Assembly (NCBI GenBank): GCA_016866355.1
Contig: VGMN01000003.1
Location: forward strand, 62,001-126,000
DNA: 64,000 nt
Origin: Bacteroidota bacterium
Lineage (GTDB): Bacteria; Bacteroidota; Bacteroidia; Chitinophagales; Chitinophagaceae
Direction of reading: 5' to 3'
This document shows positions 33,896 to 42,271 of this stretch, piece after piece (position 1 is the stretch's first letter; every line of letters starts with the position of its first letter). The notes below the pieces were generated by a model that saw nothing but the letters and a program-made list of their open reading frames with translations, did no database searches and was not told the origin of the DNA. A program made the translations under genes and the position numbers.

Positions 33896-34618
33896 TTGTC
33901 TTTACAAGCTGTCTACAAACATATTTTCTTTGATCTGGATCACACCCTCTGGGATTTTGAAGCCAACGCCAAAGCAACCCTGCAACATCTTTACACAGCG
34001 CTAGACTTAGCTAAGCGTGGAGTAAATGACTTTGAGTTGTTCTATCGGAACTATCTTCTACATAATGAAAAACTATGGGAACGTTACCGAAATGGTTTTA
34101 TACGCCAAGATGAACTACGGATCAAACGCATGTGGTTAAGCTTATTGGATTTTAAAATTGCAGACGAACCCTTAGCTGAGGCATTAAGTACAGGATTCTT
34201 GGCTTTACTTCCAAGCCGGACCTTGCTTTTCCCACATACCATTGAAGTATTGGATTACTTACATAACAAAGGATATGCCCTGCATTTAATTACAAATGGC
34301 TTTGAAAAAACGCAGCACAGCAAGTTAGAATACTCAGGTCTTACACCCTATTTTAAGGCAGTGGTTACTTCAGAAGCTTCCGGGAGTTTGAAACCAAAAC
34401 CAGAAATTTTTACTTACGCCCTCGATAAAGCAGGAGCAACCGCAACAGAGAGCATCATGATTGGAGATACCTTAGAAGTAGATATTCTGGGTGCACGTAA
34501 TGCGGGTATTCATCAGATTCATGTGAACCACATTTCGCAAGTAAAAGAATCACTTGCTGACGGAAGTTTTCCCACTTACACTGTATTTTCTTTGCTGGAA
34601 CTTAAAGCGATTCTCTAA
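33896..34618 (+). CDS. HAD hydrolase, YjjG-type noncanonical pyrimidine nucleotidase
   Basis: A haloacid-dehalogenase phosphatase of ~240 residues with motif I FFDLDHTLWDFE near the N-terminus, motif II LITNGFEKTQ, motif III Lys in GSLKPKPEIF and motif IV IGDTLEVDILGARNAG. YjjG enzymes dephosphorylate modified pyrimidine nucleotides and so clean the nucleotide pool. The frame is open from TTG 33845; I prefer the TTG at 33896, which places motif I about 12 residues in, as is usual. The upstream extension overlaps the divergent promoter region. No ATG is available in this part of the frame. Confidence 0.85.
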   Translation: MSLQAVYKHIFFDLDHTLWDFEANAKATLQHLYTALDLAKRGVNDFELFYRNYLLHNEKLWERYRNGFIRQDELRIKRMWLSLLDFKIADEPLAEALSTGFLALLPSRTLLFPHTIEVLDYLHNKGYALHLITNGFEKTQHSKLEYSGLTPYFKAVVTSEASGSLKPKPEIFTYALDKAGATATESIMIGDTLEVDILGARNAGIHQIHVNHISQVKESLADGSFPTYTVFSLLELKAIL

Positions 34619-35269
34619 TCAAAGCGTAGCAAGTACAGTTACACCACCTTGGGGTTTGTCTCCCAACTTGACTAAAATTTTTGCATCAAGCGGAAGCAAT
34701 AGATCTACTCTTGATCCAAATTTTATAAAACCCATTTCCTCGGTTTGCTTTACCTGTTGGCCAGGTTTTAAATAATTGACAATACGCTTTGCTAATGCAC
34801 CGGCAATCTGCTTAACCAGAATCTCTTTGCCTTGTGTATTATAAACCACACTGTGTCTTTCGTTTTCAGTAGAGGACTTTGGATGCCAAGCTACCAGGTA
34901 TTTACCGGGATGATATTGACTATAGACTACCTGGCCGCTAATAGGATTTCGGTTGACGTGTACATTAAGCGGACTCATAAAAATAGACACCTGAATACGG
35001 CGATCTGTAAAATATTCATCTGCCTGCACTTCTTCAATCACCACTACTTCGCCATCCGCAGGTGCAATCACAGCTCCCTCTTGTATAGTATGAACGCGGG
35101 AAGGAATTCGAAAGAAAGAAAGGATGAAAAGCCAAAAGCCAGTGGTAATAAATAAGGTAAGACCCATCACAAGAGTATTGGCAGTTGCATAACAAACTCC
35201 AGTATTAATTAAAACAACTAGGGTTGTAACCAATAAAATAGTAGGAGTTCCCTCGCGATGTAAAGTCAT
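34619..35269 (-). CDS. psd: Phosphatidylserine decarboxylase family protein
   Basis: A short-type (PSD-A) enzyme of 216 residues making phosphatidylethanolamine. Two hydrophobic segments lie at ~10-55. Conserved pieces include APADGEVV, FMSPLNVHVNRNP and the C-terminal processing site region GFIKFGSRVDLLLP, where self-cleavage at Gly-Ser creates the pyruvoyl group. A -7 box at 35291-35298 (TATATTTG, minus strand) sits over the longer in-frame TTG start at 35293, so the ATG at 35269 is the start. cdsA lies 42 bases upstream on the same strand, giving a phospholipid gene pair. Confidence 0.92.
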   Translation of the reverse strand: MTLHREGTPTILLVTTLVVLINTGVCYATANTLVMGLTLFITTGFWLFILSFFRIPSRVHTIQEGAVIAPADGEVVVIEEVQADEYFTDRRIQVSIFMSPLNVHVNRNPISGQVVYSQYHPGKYLVAWHPKSSTENERHSVVYNTQGKEILVKQIAGALAKRIVNYLKPGQQVKQTEEMGFIKFGSRVDLLLPLDAKILVKLGDKPQGGVTVLATL

Positions 35270-35290
35270 TGCATTTTCATTTATTGGACG

Positions 35291-35298
35291 CAAATATA
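35291..35298 (-). promoter_or_regulatory. Putative -7 box of psd (decides start codon)
   Basis: Minus-strand TATATTTG; it overlaps the alternative TTG start at 35293 and therefore excludes it. The ATG at 35269 follows after 21 bases. Confidence 0.45.
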
Positions 35299-35311
35299 GG
35301 TATTGCCTTTT

Positions 35312-36025
35312 CTAGGAAAGGAACAATCGAATATAGAGCCAAATAACAGGTGTGGTAACCAAGACGGAGTCAAATCGATCTAAAAATCCACCATGCCCAG
35401 GTAAGATTGAACCGCTATCCTTGATGCCAGCCATTCGTTTAAACTTTGACTCTAACAGATCTCCCAGTGTTCCCGCAATGGCAGCTAGCATAGCAATTAC
35501 ATACCAATGATAAGAGTCAATAGGAGTCAATTGTCCCGGCATCAACAGATCTCCCAGCAAATAATCCGCCGTGATGCCTCCTGCCAATAAAGTGAGTAAT
35601 ATACCGCCTAATGTACCCTCCCAGGTTTTTTTAGGTGATATAGGCGAGAAAGGTGTTTTTCCAATAAATGAACCCACGAGATAGGCCATGGTATCATTGA
35701 TCCACATACACACAAAAATAAATAGGGGCCACTGACTCCAGGCTGGAGCAGTAATCCCAGTTGCTGCATTGGAAAATTTAAAATGATGTAGATCCAAAAA
35801 AAATACCCAGCTCAGCGTGATATAAACCAGACCCAGCAGAATATACAGCAGTGAACGATTGAACCCCTCAATAATTTTTTGATACTCCACCCAACAACCG
35901 GCATGAATGACTACGACCAAGATCCAAAAAATAGTATCATTCCATAAAAGAGCATAAAGCATCACCGCCACAAAGAAAAAAGCAGTGATGGCCCTTGTAG
36001 TAAATATGGAACGATTGAATGGCAT
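35312..36025 (-). CDS. cdsA: Phosphatidate cytidylyltransferase
   Basis: CdsA makes CDP-diacylglycerol from phosphatidate and CTP, the branch point of phospholipid synthesis. It is an integral membrane protein (237 residues, about six hydrophobic segments). The family signature is complete near the C-terminus: ESKFKRMAGIKDSG followed by LPGHGGFLDRFDS. It lies 11 bases downstream of the CPBP protease gene and upstream of psd on the same strand. Confidence 0.94.
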   Translation of the reverse strand: MPFNRSIFTTRAITAFFFVAVMLYALLWNDTIFWILVVVIHAGCWVEYQKIIEGFNRSLLYILLGLVYITLSWVFFLDLHHFKFSNAATGITAPAWSQWPLFIFVCMWINDTMAYLVGSFIGKTPFSPISPKKTWEGTLGGILLTLLAGGITADYLLGDLLMPGQLTPIDSYHWYVIAMLAAIAGTLGDLLESKFKRMAGIKDSGSILPGHGGFLDRFDSVLVTTPVIWLYIRLFLS

Positions 36026-36036
36026 TAATTATATAA

Positions 36037-36981
36037 TTACTCCTCAATAATTTCCTCCGTTGTTTCAATTTGTTGGTCCGATACAGGATTGCCATGTTTG
36101 ATCATCCAATGCAAATTCATGGTTACCATTAGTGCGCTGACTAAACCAGCATAGAGCAATGCGTCCTGCGCAACCACAGGTTCTTCATTTAACATAGCTG
36201 GATCAAAATATACCAGTGTGATAAGTATAGCATCGTATACAAAATGAGCAAGTATAGCAACCCATAAACTACCACTGTACCAATAAATAGCCCCTAACAG
36301 AATCCCTAATGCCAAGCGTGGAAAGAAACCATAAAACTGCATATGCAAAGCCGCAAATAAAAATGCAGAAAAAATGATCGCAGGCCAAGCTTGTCTAAAC
36401 TGTCTTACAAAAATGCGTTGTACTACTCCTCTGAATAATAGCTCCTCTCCCACTGCCGCCAATCCTGCTACAAAAAATAAATTCAATAAAAGATCTTTTA
36501 CCGTATGACGAGATAGTAATGCTTTTACCGTTTCATTAGCCTCATCTTCCTTAGAGCGAATCCAATGGGTGAGTTCAGCCGGAAATTCAATAGCGCGATT
36601 GATCTCTCCTAACCATTGTACCATGGGAAGAGCAATTAAAATAGCAACGGTACCTACCAACCAAAAACCTGGATAATTTGGTTTACGCAGACCCAGGTAT
36701 GTTGAAGTTGCCACTGTTGTAAAATATTTTCCTGCAAACCAACTGGGAATTAAAAAAAGTCCAATAAACTGAACAGCCTGCATTCCTCGAATAAAGAAAG
36801 GAAGCCAGGGATGTTTTGGATCGATCGTATCTAAAGCACTAACCTGCTCCAGAGATATACCCGTAATAATTGTCAACGCGTAGGTGCCGAGCAACCCAAC
36901 TGCAAAAAAACTAAATAGTGAGATGCTGAGTAATAAAAAAAACTGTTGACCGGCTGTTTTATACTGAAAAAGTCCCTTCAT
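36037..36981 (-). CDS. CPBP-family intramembrane metalloprotease
   Basis: A 314-residue membrane protein with about seven hydrophobic segments and the Abi/CPBP motifs: EELLFRG (motif 1, catalytic Glu pair and Arg), FAALHMQF (motif 2 His) and HFVYD (motif 3). These families include Rce1-like prenyl-protein proteases and bacteriocin-immunity proteins; the substrate here is unknown. It lies 11 bases upstream of cdsA, so it is probably the first gene of a lipid/membrane operon. Divergent from dusB. Confidence 0.9.
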   Translation of the reverse strand: MKGLFQYKTAGQQFFLLLSISLFSFFAVGLLGTYALTIITGISLEQVSALDTIDPKHPWLPFFIRGMQAVQFIGLFLIPSWFAGKYFTTVATSTYLGLRKPNYPGFWLVGTVAILIALPMVQWLGEINRAIEFPAELTHWIRSKEDEANETVKALLSRHTVKDLLLNLFFVAGLAAVGEELLFRGVVQRIFVRQFRQAWPAIIFSAFLFAALHMQFYGFFPRLALGILLGAIYWYSGSLWVAILAHFVYDAILITLVYFDPAMLNEEPVVAQDALLYAGLVSALMVTMNLHWMIKHGNPVSDQQIETTEEIIEE

Positions 36982-37060
36982 GAATCCGTGGCTGTTTAGG
37001 TTGTAAATTTGTGCGTTCTTACTGAACTACGTAATAATCAAAAATAGGTAAAACCCAACG

Positions 37061-38101
37061 ATGGTCAGAATTGGCACCACTTCCTTACCCGACTTTCCAC
37101 TCTTGTTGGCACCCATGGAGGATGTAAGTGATCCCCCTTTTCGTGCGGTTTGCAAGGATAATGGAGCTGATCTGATGTATACGGAGTTTATTTCCTCTGA
37201 AGGATTGATTCGAGATGCTATCAAAAGCAGGAAAAAGCTGGACATTTTTGATTACGAACGTCCCATTGGCATACAAATTTTTGGAGGGGATAAAGAAAGC
37301 TTGGCGCTTGCGGCCAAAATTGTAGAAGTAACTCAACCTGATTTACTGGATATAAATTTTGGTTGCCCGGTCAAAAAAGTGGCTATGAAAGGAGCCGGTG
37401 CCGGAGTATTGCGTGATATAGATTTGATGGTACGATTAACAGAAGCTGTTGTGAAATCTACTTCCTTGCCCGTTACTGTTAAAACACGTTTAGGGTGGGA
37501 TCACGATAGCAAAAACATTGAGGAAGTAGCGGAACGTTTACAAGATGTAGGAATTCAGGCATTGGCTATTCACGGAAGAACAAGAATGCAACTTTACAAA
37601 GGAGAGGCCGACTGGACACTGATTGGTAAAGTCAAAAATAATCTTCGAATCAAAATACCCATTTTTGGAAATGGCGATATCGATTCGCCTGAAAAAGCAT
37701 TGGCCTACAAGAATCGATATGGAGTAGATGGGATCATGATTGGAAGAGCTGCTATTGGTTATCCTTGGATTTTTCGTGAGATCAAACATTTTTTTGAAAC
37801 CGGGCAACACTTAAATCCACCCAGCGTAGAAGAAAGAGTAGCCGTATGTCGTAAACATTTGCGTCGCTCCATTGAATGGAAAAATCCGGTAGTTGGTATC
37901 AATGAAATGAGAAGACATTATGCCAATTATCTCAAAGGGCTTCCTAACATAAAAGATTTCCGCAACCAATTAGTTACCTTGAAAACAGAGGAAGAGATTA
38001 ATGCGGTCCTTGACAAGGTTGCTAGCACCTATGCCGGCTATCAATTTGAAAAAACATCCATTGAGTTAATCAACTATCATCAACATTGTGCTGTTAATTA
38101 A
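37061..38101 (+). CDS. dusB: tRNA-dihydrouridine synthase
   Basis: An FMN-dependent enzyme (346 residues) that reduces specific uridines in the D-loop of tRNA. The TIM-barrel start is LAPMEDVSDPPFRAVC near residue 16. Catalytic Cys102 is in NFGCPVKKV, and the phosphate-binding end is IMIGRAAIGYPWIFREI. A C-terminal helical RNA-binding domain follows (~250-330). Subfamily B is the common bacterial type and is the best guess. It ends with a 4-base convergent overlap with the peroxidase gene. Confidence 0.92.
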   Translation: MVRIGTTSLPDFPLLLAPMEDVSDPPFRAVCKDNGADLMYTEFISSEGLIRDAIKSRKKLDIFDYERPIGIQIFGGDKESLALAAKIVEVTQPDLLDINFGCPVKKVAMKGAGAGVLRDIDLMVRLTEAVVKSTSLPVTVKTRLGWDHDSKNIEEVAERLQDVGIQALAIHGRTRMQLYKGEADWTLIGKVKNNLRIKIPIFGNGDIDSPEKALAYKNRYGVDGIMIGRAAIGYPWIFREIKHFFETGQHLNPPSVEERVAVCRKHLRRSIEWKNPVVGINEMRRHYANYLKGLPNIKDFRNQLVTLKTEEEINAVLDKVASTYAGYQFEKTSIELINYHQHCAVN

Positions 38102-38778
38102 GGAACAATCGCTTTGATCAATCGAGGATCAAGCGGAGATATAGAAGGGTCCATATAATGCGTGAGTCTCCCCTCCTCGTCAATTAGATATTTAGAAAAA
38201 TTCCAAACAGGCTCCTGCTTATTCCATCCATTTCTTGCAGGATCAGTGAGCCATTGGTATACGGGATGCTGATTGATCCCTTTTTTTACATCTGCTTTTT
38301 GAAACAAGGGAAACGTAACTCCATAATTCACCTGGCAAAAAGAAGCAATATCCTGTTGGTTCCCCTTTTCCTGTTCTTTAAATTGATTGCATGGGAATCC
38401 AAGAATTACTAAGCGATCAGCATACTGTGTATATAAACTTTGTAAGTCTGCATACTGTGCCGTGTACCCACAATCACTGGCGGTATTTACAATCAATACT
38501 TTCTTCCCCTTCAATCCAGCCCAATCAAATGAGGCGCCGTTGAGTCCCGTTGCTTGTAGTGAGTAAAAAGATACCGGTGCCGGCGTTGCTGCTTGTACAA
38601 CAAACTGTGTGTTTTTATTTCCAGCCTTGGTAAGCCAAAGCAAAGCAGGATAAAAAGTTTTTAATAATTGTTGCCGAAAAGTCATAGCACGGTTGTTACG
38701 GTTTTGCCAGAAAAAATATAAAATACCTGTCAACAGGGCTACGCCTAACACTGTTTTTAAAGGAAAGCGCTTGTTCAT
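38098..38778 (-). CDS. Glutathione peroxidase family protein, membrane-anchored
   Basis: A 226-residue thiol peroxidase. One N-terminal hydrophobic segment (~9-25) suggests an inner-membrane anchor with the domain in the periplasm, followed by a ~45-residue linker. Peroxidatic Cys103 is in NTASDCGYT, with FPCNQFKEQE (Gln) and WNFSKYLI completing the site. It is longer than the homologue at 14600 because of the anchor. The start overlaps the ALDH stop by 4 bases, so the two are coupled; both detoxify products of lipid oxidation (inference). Confidence 0.9.
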   Translation of the reverse strand: MNKRFPLKTVLGVALLTGILYFFWQNRNNRAMTFRQQLLKTFYPALLWLTKAGNKNTQFVVQAATPAPVSFYSLQATGLNGASFDWAGLKGKKVLIVNTASDCGYTAQYADLQSLYTQYADRLVILGFPCNQFKEQEKGNQQDIASFCQVNYGVTFPLFQKADVKKGINQHPVYQWLTDPARNGWNKQEPVWNFSKYLIDEEGRLTHYMDPSISPLDPRLIKAIVP

Positions 38779-40148
38779 CCTATTAATTTTTTAAATAAGC
38801 CCAGCTTTCCACGAAAAGGCGGATACTTAATGGAGGGATCTGGCCAAGTGGGTGTTCGTAAAACACTTTTCTGATGACTGAATGTATCGAAAGAGTATTT
38901 GCCATGATAGGCACCTACTCCACTGGTTCCGCGACCTCCAAATGGCAAACGGTGATTTAACAAATGTAATACCGAATTATTGACACAGGCTCCTCCTGCC
39001 GGAATTCGTTGTAACCATTGCTTTTCATTTTCCTTACTTTCTGTGTAGACATAGAATGCAAGAGGATCCGGATTACGCGCTATAATGGAACAAGCCTCTT
39101 CAAAAGAGGTATATGAAAGAATTGGTAGTAAGGGCCCAAAAATTTCTTCCTGCATCAATGGAGAATCCAGTTTCACATCCGTCAATAAAGTAGGAGCTAT
39201 ATAACGCGTGTCTCGATCATAAGTACCGCCTGCCAGCACGGTTCCCATCGATAGATAATTGACTAGCCGATCAAATTGACGGGTATTGATGATTCGCCCG
39301 TAATGCCCACACTGCGATGGATCTGCTGAAAAAAACTGTTCCATCACTTTTTGCAATGCAGCAATAAACCGATCCCGTACTGACGCGTGTACTAAAATAT
39401 AATCTGGTGCAACACAAATTTGTCCGGCATTATTCCATTTGGCTAAAGCAATTCGTTTGGCAGCTACTTCAATGGAGGCATCCTCTTCTACTACGCATGG
39501 ACTTTTTCCGCCAAGCTCCAAGGTGACGGGCGTTAGTTTATCTGCGGCCATCCGGTAGATAATTCGTCCAACAGCCGTACTGCCGGTATAAAACACATGA
39601 TCAAATCGGAATGAATCCATCAACGAGGGCACCACCGTAGCGCCGTCTCCCTCTGTGAAGTAAACATAGGAGGACTCAAATACAGCCGTAACAATTGTTT
39701 TCATGATAGCTGCTGTTGCTGGCGCAAATTCACTAGGCTTTAGCACTACACAGTTACCGGCAGCAATGGCTCCTACCAATGGATTAAATAAAAGTTGAAA
39801 AGGATAATTCCAAGGCGCAATGATCAAAACCACACCCAGTGGCTCAGCCATGATACGGCTGGAGGAAGGAAGATTAAGTAGATTAGTACGAACGTTTTGC
39901 GGCTGTACCCATTGATCCAGTTTCTTTATAGCAAGATTAATTTCAGCGATCACTAATCCTGTTTCAGCCACCCAAACTTCTTCCGGGCTTTTGTGTAGAT
40001 CTTGATACAATGCGGTATTAATAGCTTGTTCATGTTGCAGAATCGAATCACGCAATAATCGTAACTGCTGTTTTCTAAATTCAACTGATTGCGTTACGCC
40101 AGATGCAAAATATTCCCGCATCTTTGTTAAAGTTGGGACATGGTCCAT
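38775..40148 (-). CDS. Aldehyde dehydrogenase family protein
   Basis: A 457-residue NAD(P)-dependent aldehyde dehydrogenase of the short class 3 type (length below 480, hydrophobic-aldehyde type). The glycine/Glu site is LELGGKSPCVVEED near 210, and catalytic Cys ~246 lies in NNAGQICVAPD. The PWNYPFQL cofactor region is near 110. The longer open frame to 40199 would overlap tadA; the ATG at 40148 is preferred, and an ATG nine codons further in is possible. Coupled to the downstream peroxidase; divergent from tadA with a 36-base spacer. Confidence 0.92.
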   Translation of the reverse strand: MDHVPTLTKMREYFASGVTQSVEFRKQQLRLLRDSILQHEQAINTALYQDLHKSPEEVWVAETGLVIAEINLAIKKLDQWVQPQNVRTNLLNLPSSSRIMAEPLGVVLIIAPWNYPFQLLFNPLVGAIAAGNCVVLKPSEFAPATAAIMKTIVTAVFESSYVYFTEGDGATVVPSLMDSFRFDHVFYTGSTAVGRIIYRMAADKLTPVTLELGGKSPCVVEEDASIEVAAKRIALAKWNNAGQICVAPDYILVHASVRDRFIAALQKVMEQFFSADPSQCGHYGRIINTRQFDRLVNYLSMGTVLAGGTYDRDTRYIAPTLLTDVKLDSPLMQEEIFGPLLPILSYTSFEEACSIIARNPDPLAFYVYTESKENEKQWLQRIPAGGACVNNSVLHLLNHRLPFGGRGTSGVGAYHGKYSFDTFSHQKSVLRTPTWPDPSIKYPPFRGKLGLFKKLIG

Positions 40149-40184
40149 ATCTAAAATTTGAACCAAGTTAGGAAAACCTCCACT

Positions 40185-40622
40185 ATGGATGATGCACATT
40201 TCATGAAGATGGCGCTACAGGAAGCAAAAAATGCTATGCAGGAGGAAGAAGTTCCCGTTGGTGCAGTGGTGGTGCAAGACGGGAAAGTGATTGCAAGAGG
40301 ACATAACATGACAGAACGTCTTCAGGACCCAACGGCACATGCGGAAATGATTGCCCTCACCGCTGCTTTTAATGCCTTGGGTAGTAAATACCTGCCTGAG
40401 GCCACTTTATATGTAACAGTTGAGCCCTGCCCTATGTGTGCAGGTGCATTGTTTTGGAGTAAAATAGGTCGTGTGGTATATGGCACTGCCGACGAAAAAA
40501 ATGGATATAAGCGGTTGGTGGGATCAAATTGGGCACTGCATCCTCAAACAAAATTATCTATGGGTTGCTGTGCAGAGGAAGCCGCACAATTAATGAAGGA
40601 TTTTTTTAAAGCCCGTCGTTGA
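40185..40622 (+). CDS. tadA: Nucleoside deaminase, TadA-like tRNA adenosine-34 deaminase
   Basis: A zinc-dependent cytidine/deoxycytidylate deaminase-fold enzyme of 145 residues. The zinc ligands and proton shuttle are His52-Ala-Glu54 (HAEMIA) and Cys82/Cys85 (PCPMCAGAL). TadA converts A34 to inosine in tRNA-Arg(ACG). A guanine or cytosine deaminase is an alternative. The ATG at 40185 places the first helix correctly; the earlier frame to 40158 lacks an ATG. Divergent from the ALDH gene. Confidence 0.9.
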   Translation: MDDAHFMKMALQEAKNAMQEEEVPVGAVVVQDGKVIARGHNMTERLQDPTAHAEMIALTAAFNALGSKYLPEATLYVTVEPCPMCAGALFWSKIGRVVYGTADEKNGYKRLVGSNWALHPQTKLSMGCCAEEAAQLMKDFFKARR

Positions 40623-40637
40623 CCAACCAGTCTGTCG

Positions 40638-40645
40638 TAATTTTG
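40638..40645 (+). promoter_or_regulatory. Putative -7 box of the superoxide dismutase gene
   Basis: TAATTTTG, 20 bases before the ATG at 40666. A TTG lies 16 bases upstream, shorter than the usual 19. Confidence 0.4.
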
Positions 40646-40665
40646 TATTTCTAAAAAAATAATAC

Positions 40666-41271
40666 ATGCCGTTTACACTTGCGCCCCTTCCATACGCTCA
40701 TGAAGCATTGGAACCACACATTGATACACTTACCATGCAAATTCATCATGGAAAGCACCACCAAGCTTATGTCGATAACCTGAACAAAGCAATTGCAGGG
40801 ACCCCTCATGAAAATAAAACAATCGAGCAGTTAATAAAAGAGGCAGGTAGCATTTCTCCTGCAGTTCGTAATAATGGAGGGGGACATTGGAATCATACAT
40901 TCTTTTGGGAGAGCTTAGCACCACAAGCAGGTGGTGAGCCCACGGGTAAATTAGGAGAAGCTATCCAAGCAACATTTGGATCCTATGCATCATTCCAGGA
41001 AAAATTTGCTGCTGCTGGCATGACACGTTTTGGAAGTGGTTGGGCTTGGTTGATTGTAAAAGAAGGGAAACTGGAAATCTGTTCAACTCCTAACCAAGAC
41101 AATCCACTCATGGATATTGCAGAAGTAAAAGGAACTCCAATAGTAGGTGTTGATGTTTGGGAACATGCCTATTATTTAAAATACCAGAATAGAAGAGCTG
41201 ATTATTTAAGTGCCTTTTGGAATGTGATCAATTGGAATACCATTGCTGCGCGTTTCGAAAAAGCACTGTAA
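40666..41271 (+). CDS. Superoxide dismutase, Fe/Mn type
   Basis: A 201-residue SOD converting superoxide to oxygen and peroxide. Metal ligands are His27 ([12 protein letters not shown]), His77 (WNHTFFW), Asp163 and His167 (DVWEHAYYL). The sequence does not decide clearly between iron and manganese; cambialistic enzymes are common in this phylum. No signal peptide, so cytosolic. Its -7 box is at 40638-40645. Convergent with yidD, 9 bases apart. Confidence 0.95.
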   Translation: MPFTLAPLPYAHEALEPHIDTLTMQIHHGKHHQAYVDNLNKAIAGTPHENKTIEQLIKEAGSISPAVRNNGGGHWNHTFFWESLAPQAGGEPTGKLGEAIQATFGSYASFQEKFAAAGMTRFGSGWAWLIVKEGKLEICSTPNQDNPLMDIAEVKGTPIVGVDVWEHAYYLKYQNRRADYLSAFWNVINWNTIAARFEKAL

Positions 41272-41280
41272 GAAATTACA

Positions 41281-41505
41281 TTAAGGAACAGGATCATAGC
41301 CGCTGCTTCCCCAAGGATGACAGCGGCTAATTCTTTTTACAGCCAAGCCTAATCCCTTCCAGAGGCCATGTTTTTGTAAAGCCTCAGCGGCATAGTGTGA
41401 ACAGGTAGGCGTGAATCTGCATTTAGGCCCCAGCCATGGTGAAATCACCCATTGATAGATTCGAATGAGTACTAAAAAAGGGAATATCAAAATCCTTTTT
41501 ATCAT
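41281..41505 (-). CDS. yidD: Membrane protein insertion efficiency factor YidD
   Basis: A 74-residue protein with an N-terminal amphipathic/hydrophobic segment ([17 protein letters not shown]) and the YidD core: [19 protein letters not shown] and [15 protein letters not shown] at the end. YidD aids YidC-dependent membrane insertion. It follows rnpA by 8 bases in the usual rpmH-rnpA-yidD order; yidC is not next in line here. Confidence 0.93.
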   Translation of the reverse strand: MIKRILIFPFLVLIRIYQWVISPWLGPKCRFTPTCSHYAAEALQKHGLWKGLGLAVKRISRCHPWGSSGYDPVP

Positions 41506-41513
41506 ACAAACAA

Positions 41514-41885
41514 TTAACCGAGATTGGCTTTTATTTTTTGCAGTGCCTTGGCTACTGCTTGATATAATTCCTGAAAATCAGTAAAATCTTTTGCAGTATA
41601 GATTAAAAAAAGATCCAATCCTTTAGTGGTGGTTGCTGACAAAGCTAGTGCCTGCTTTTGCAAACGATACGCCTCTCGAAGTTGACGCTTGATACGATTG
41701 CGGTCTACTGCTTTTTTAAATAAACGAGCCGAAACTCCTACCCCGGCACGAACCCCCGGTTGTTCTACTGTATTATAGAACACTCGAATCATCCCTACGT
41801 TAAAGCGTTGTCCTTCTTTGAAAAGTTGATCGATGGACTTGCGGGATTTTAGTCGCTCAGTTTTGCCAAATGTATTTCGGATCAT
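41514..41885 (-). CDS. rnpA: Ribonuclease P protein component
   Basis: RnpA (123 residues) is the protein cofactor of RNase P, which matures tRNA 5' ends. The family features are the basic N-terminal [32 protein letters not shown] and the RNR-like motif [15 protein letters not shown]. It sits between rpmH and yidD. A strong terminator (41891-41922) separates it from rpmH, so it depends on read-through or on an unseen promoter. Confidence 0.93.
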   Translation of the reverse strand: MIRNTFGKTERLKSRKSIDQLFKEGQRFNVGMIRVFYNTVEQPGVRAGVGVSARLFKKAVDRNRIKRQLREAYRLQKQALALSATTTKGLDLFLIYTAKDFTDFQELYQAVAKALQKIKANLG

Positions 41886-41890
41886 TCGGT

Positions 41891-41922
41891 AGAAATAAAA
41901 AAGCTCCGGTTTTTCCGGAGCT
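41891..41922 (-). terminator. Rho-independent terminator after rpmH
   Basis: On the minus strand: AGCTCCGG-AAAAA-CCGGAGCT, an 8-bp perfect stem followed by TTTTTTATTTCT. It lies between rpmH and rnpA on the strand of both genes and would make rnpA expression a fraction of rpmH expression. Confidence 0.8.
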
Positions 41923-41954
41923 ATAAAGTTATCAAAACCTCGATAGAGGTTCTA

Positions 41955-42110
41955 TTATTTCAGTTTGCTCTCGTCAGAAACTGTTAGCTTCTTGCGACCT
42001 TTTGCACGGCGGCTGGCTAACACTTTACGACCATTAGCGGTTTGCATACGCTTACGAAATCCGTGTACTGTTTTACGGCGTTTACGATGCGGTTGAAATG
42101 TACGTTTCAT
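41955..42110 (-). CDS. rpmH: 50S ribosomal protein L34
   Basis: A 51-residue, highly basic ribosomal protein. It starts [18 protein letters not shown] and contains [20 protein letters not shown], the L34 signature; a short C-terminal tail ends SKLK. It is located upstream of rnpA and yidD, the conserved order. The gene is just too short for common ORF length limits. A minus-strand TACCTTTG box at 42217-42224 suggests a ~100-base leader. Confidence 0.95.
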   Translation of the reverse strand: MKRTFQPHRKRRKTVHGFRKRMQTANGRKVLASRRAKGRKKLTVSDESKLK

Positions 42111-42216
42111 AATATTCTCAGTTTTTCACGTTTGATGAAAGATGAATCGGGAGAACGATTCGGATTTCCATTTTCCTGCGGCAGGTCACCACACCCGACG
42201 CTTTGTGAAAGGACGG

Positions 42217-42224
42217 CAAAGGTA
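42217..42224 (-). promoter_or_regulatory. Putative -7 box of rpmH
   Basis: Minus-strand TACCTTTG about 107 bases before the rpmH ATG at 42110. The intervening leader contains an AATCG/CGATT repeat (42145-42160) and no ORF. Confidence 0.35.
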
Positions 42225-42271
42225 AGGCTTTCAAGGGAGGTGAAAAAGAAAAATAAGCTCTTATTAATCAG

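Noticed and set aside
42111-42271. Gap upstream of rpmH as a structured RNA
   Set aside because: Only short, weak inverted repeats are visible; best explained as an ordinary rpmH leader.
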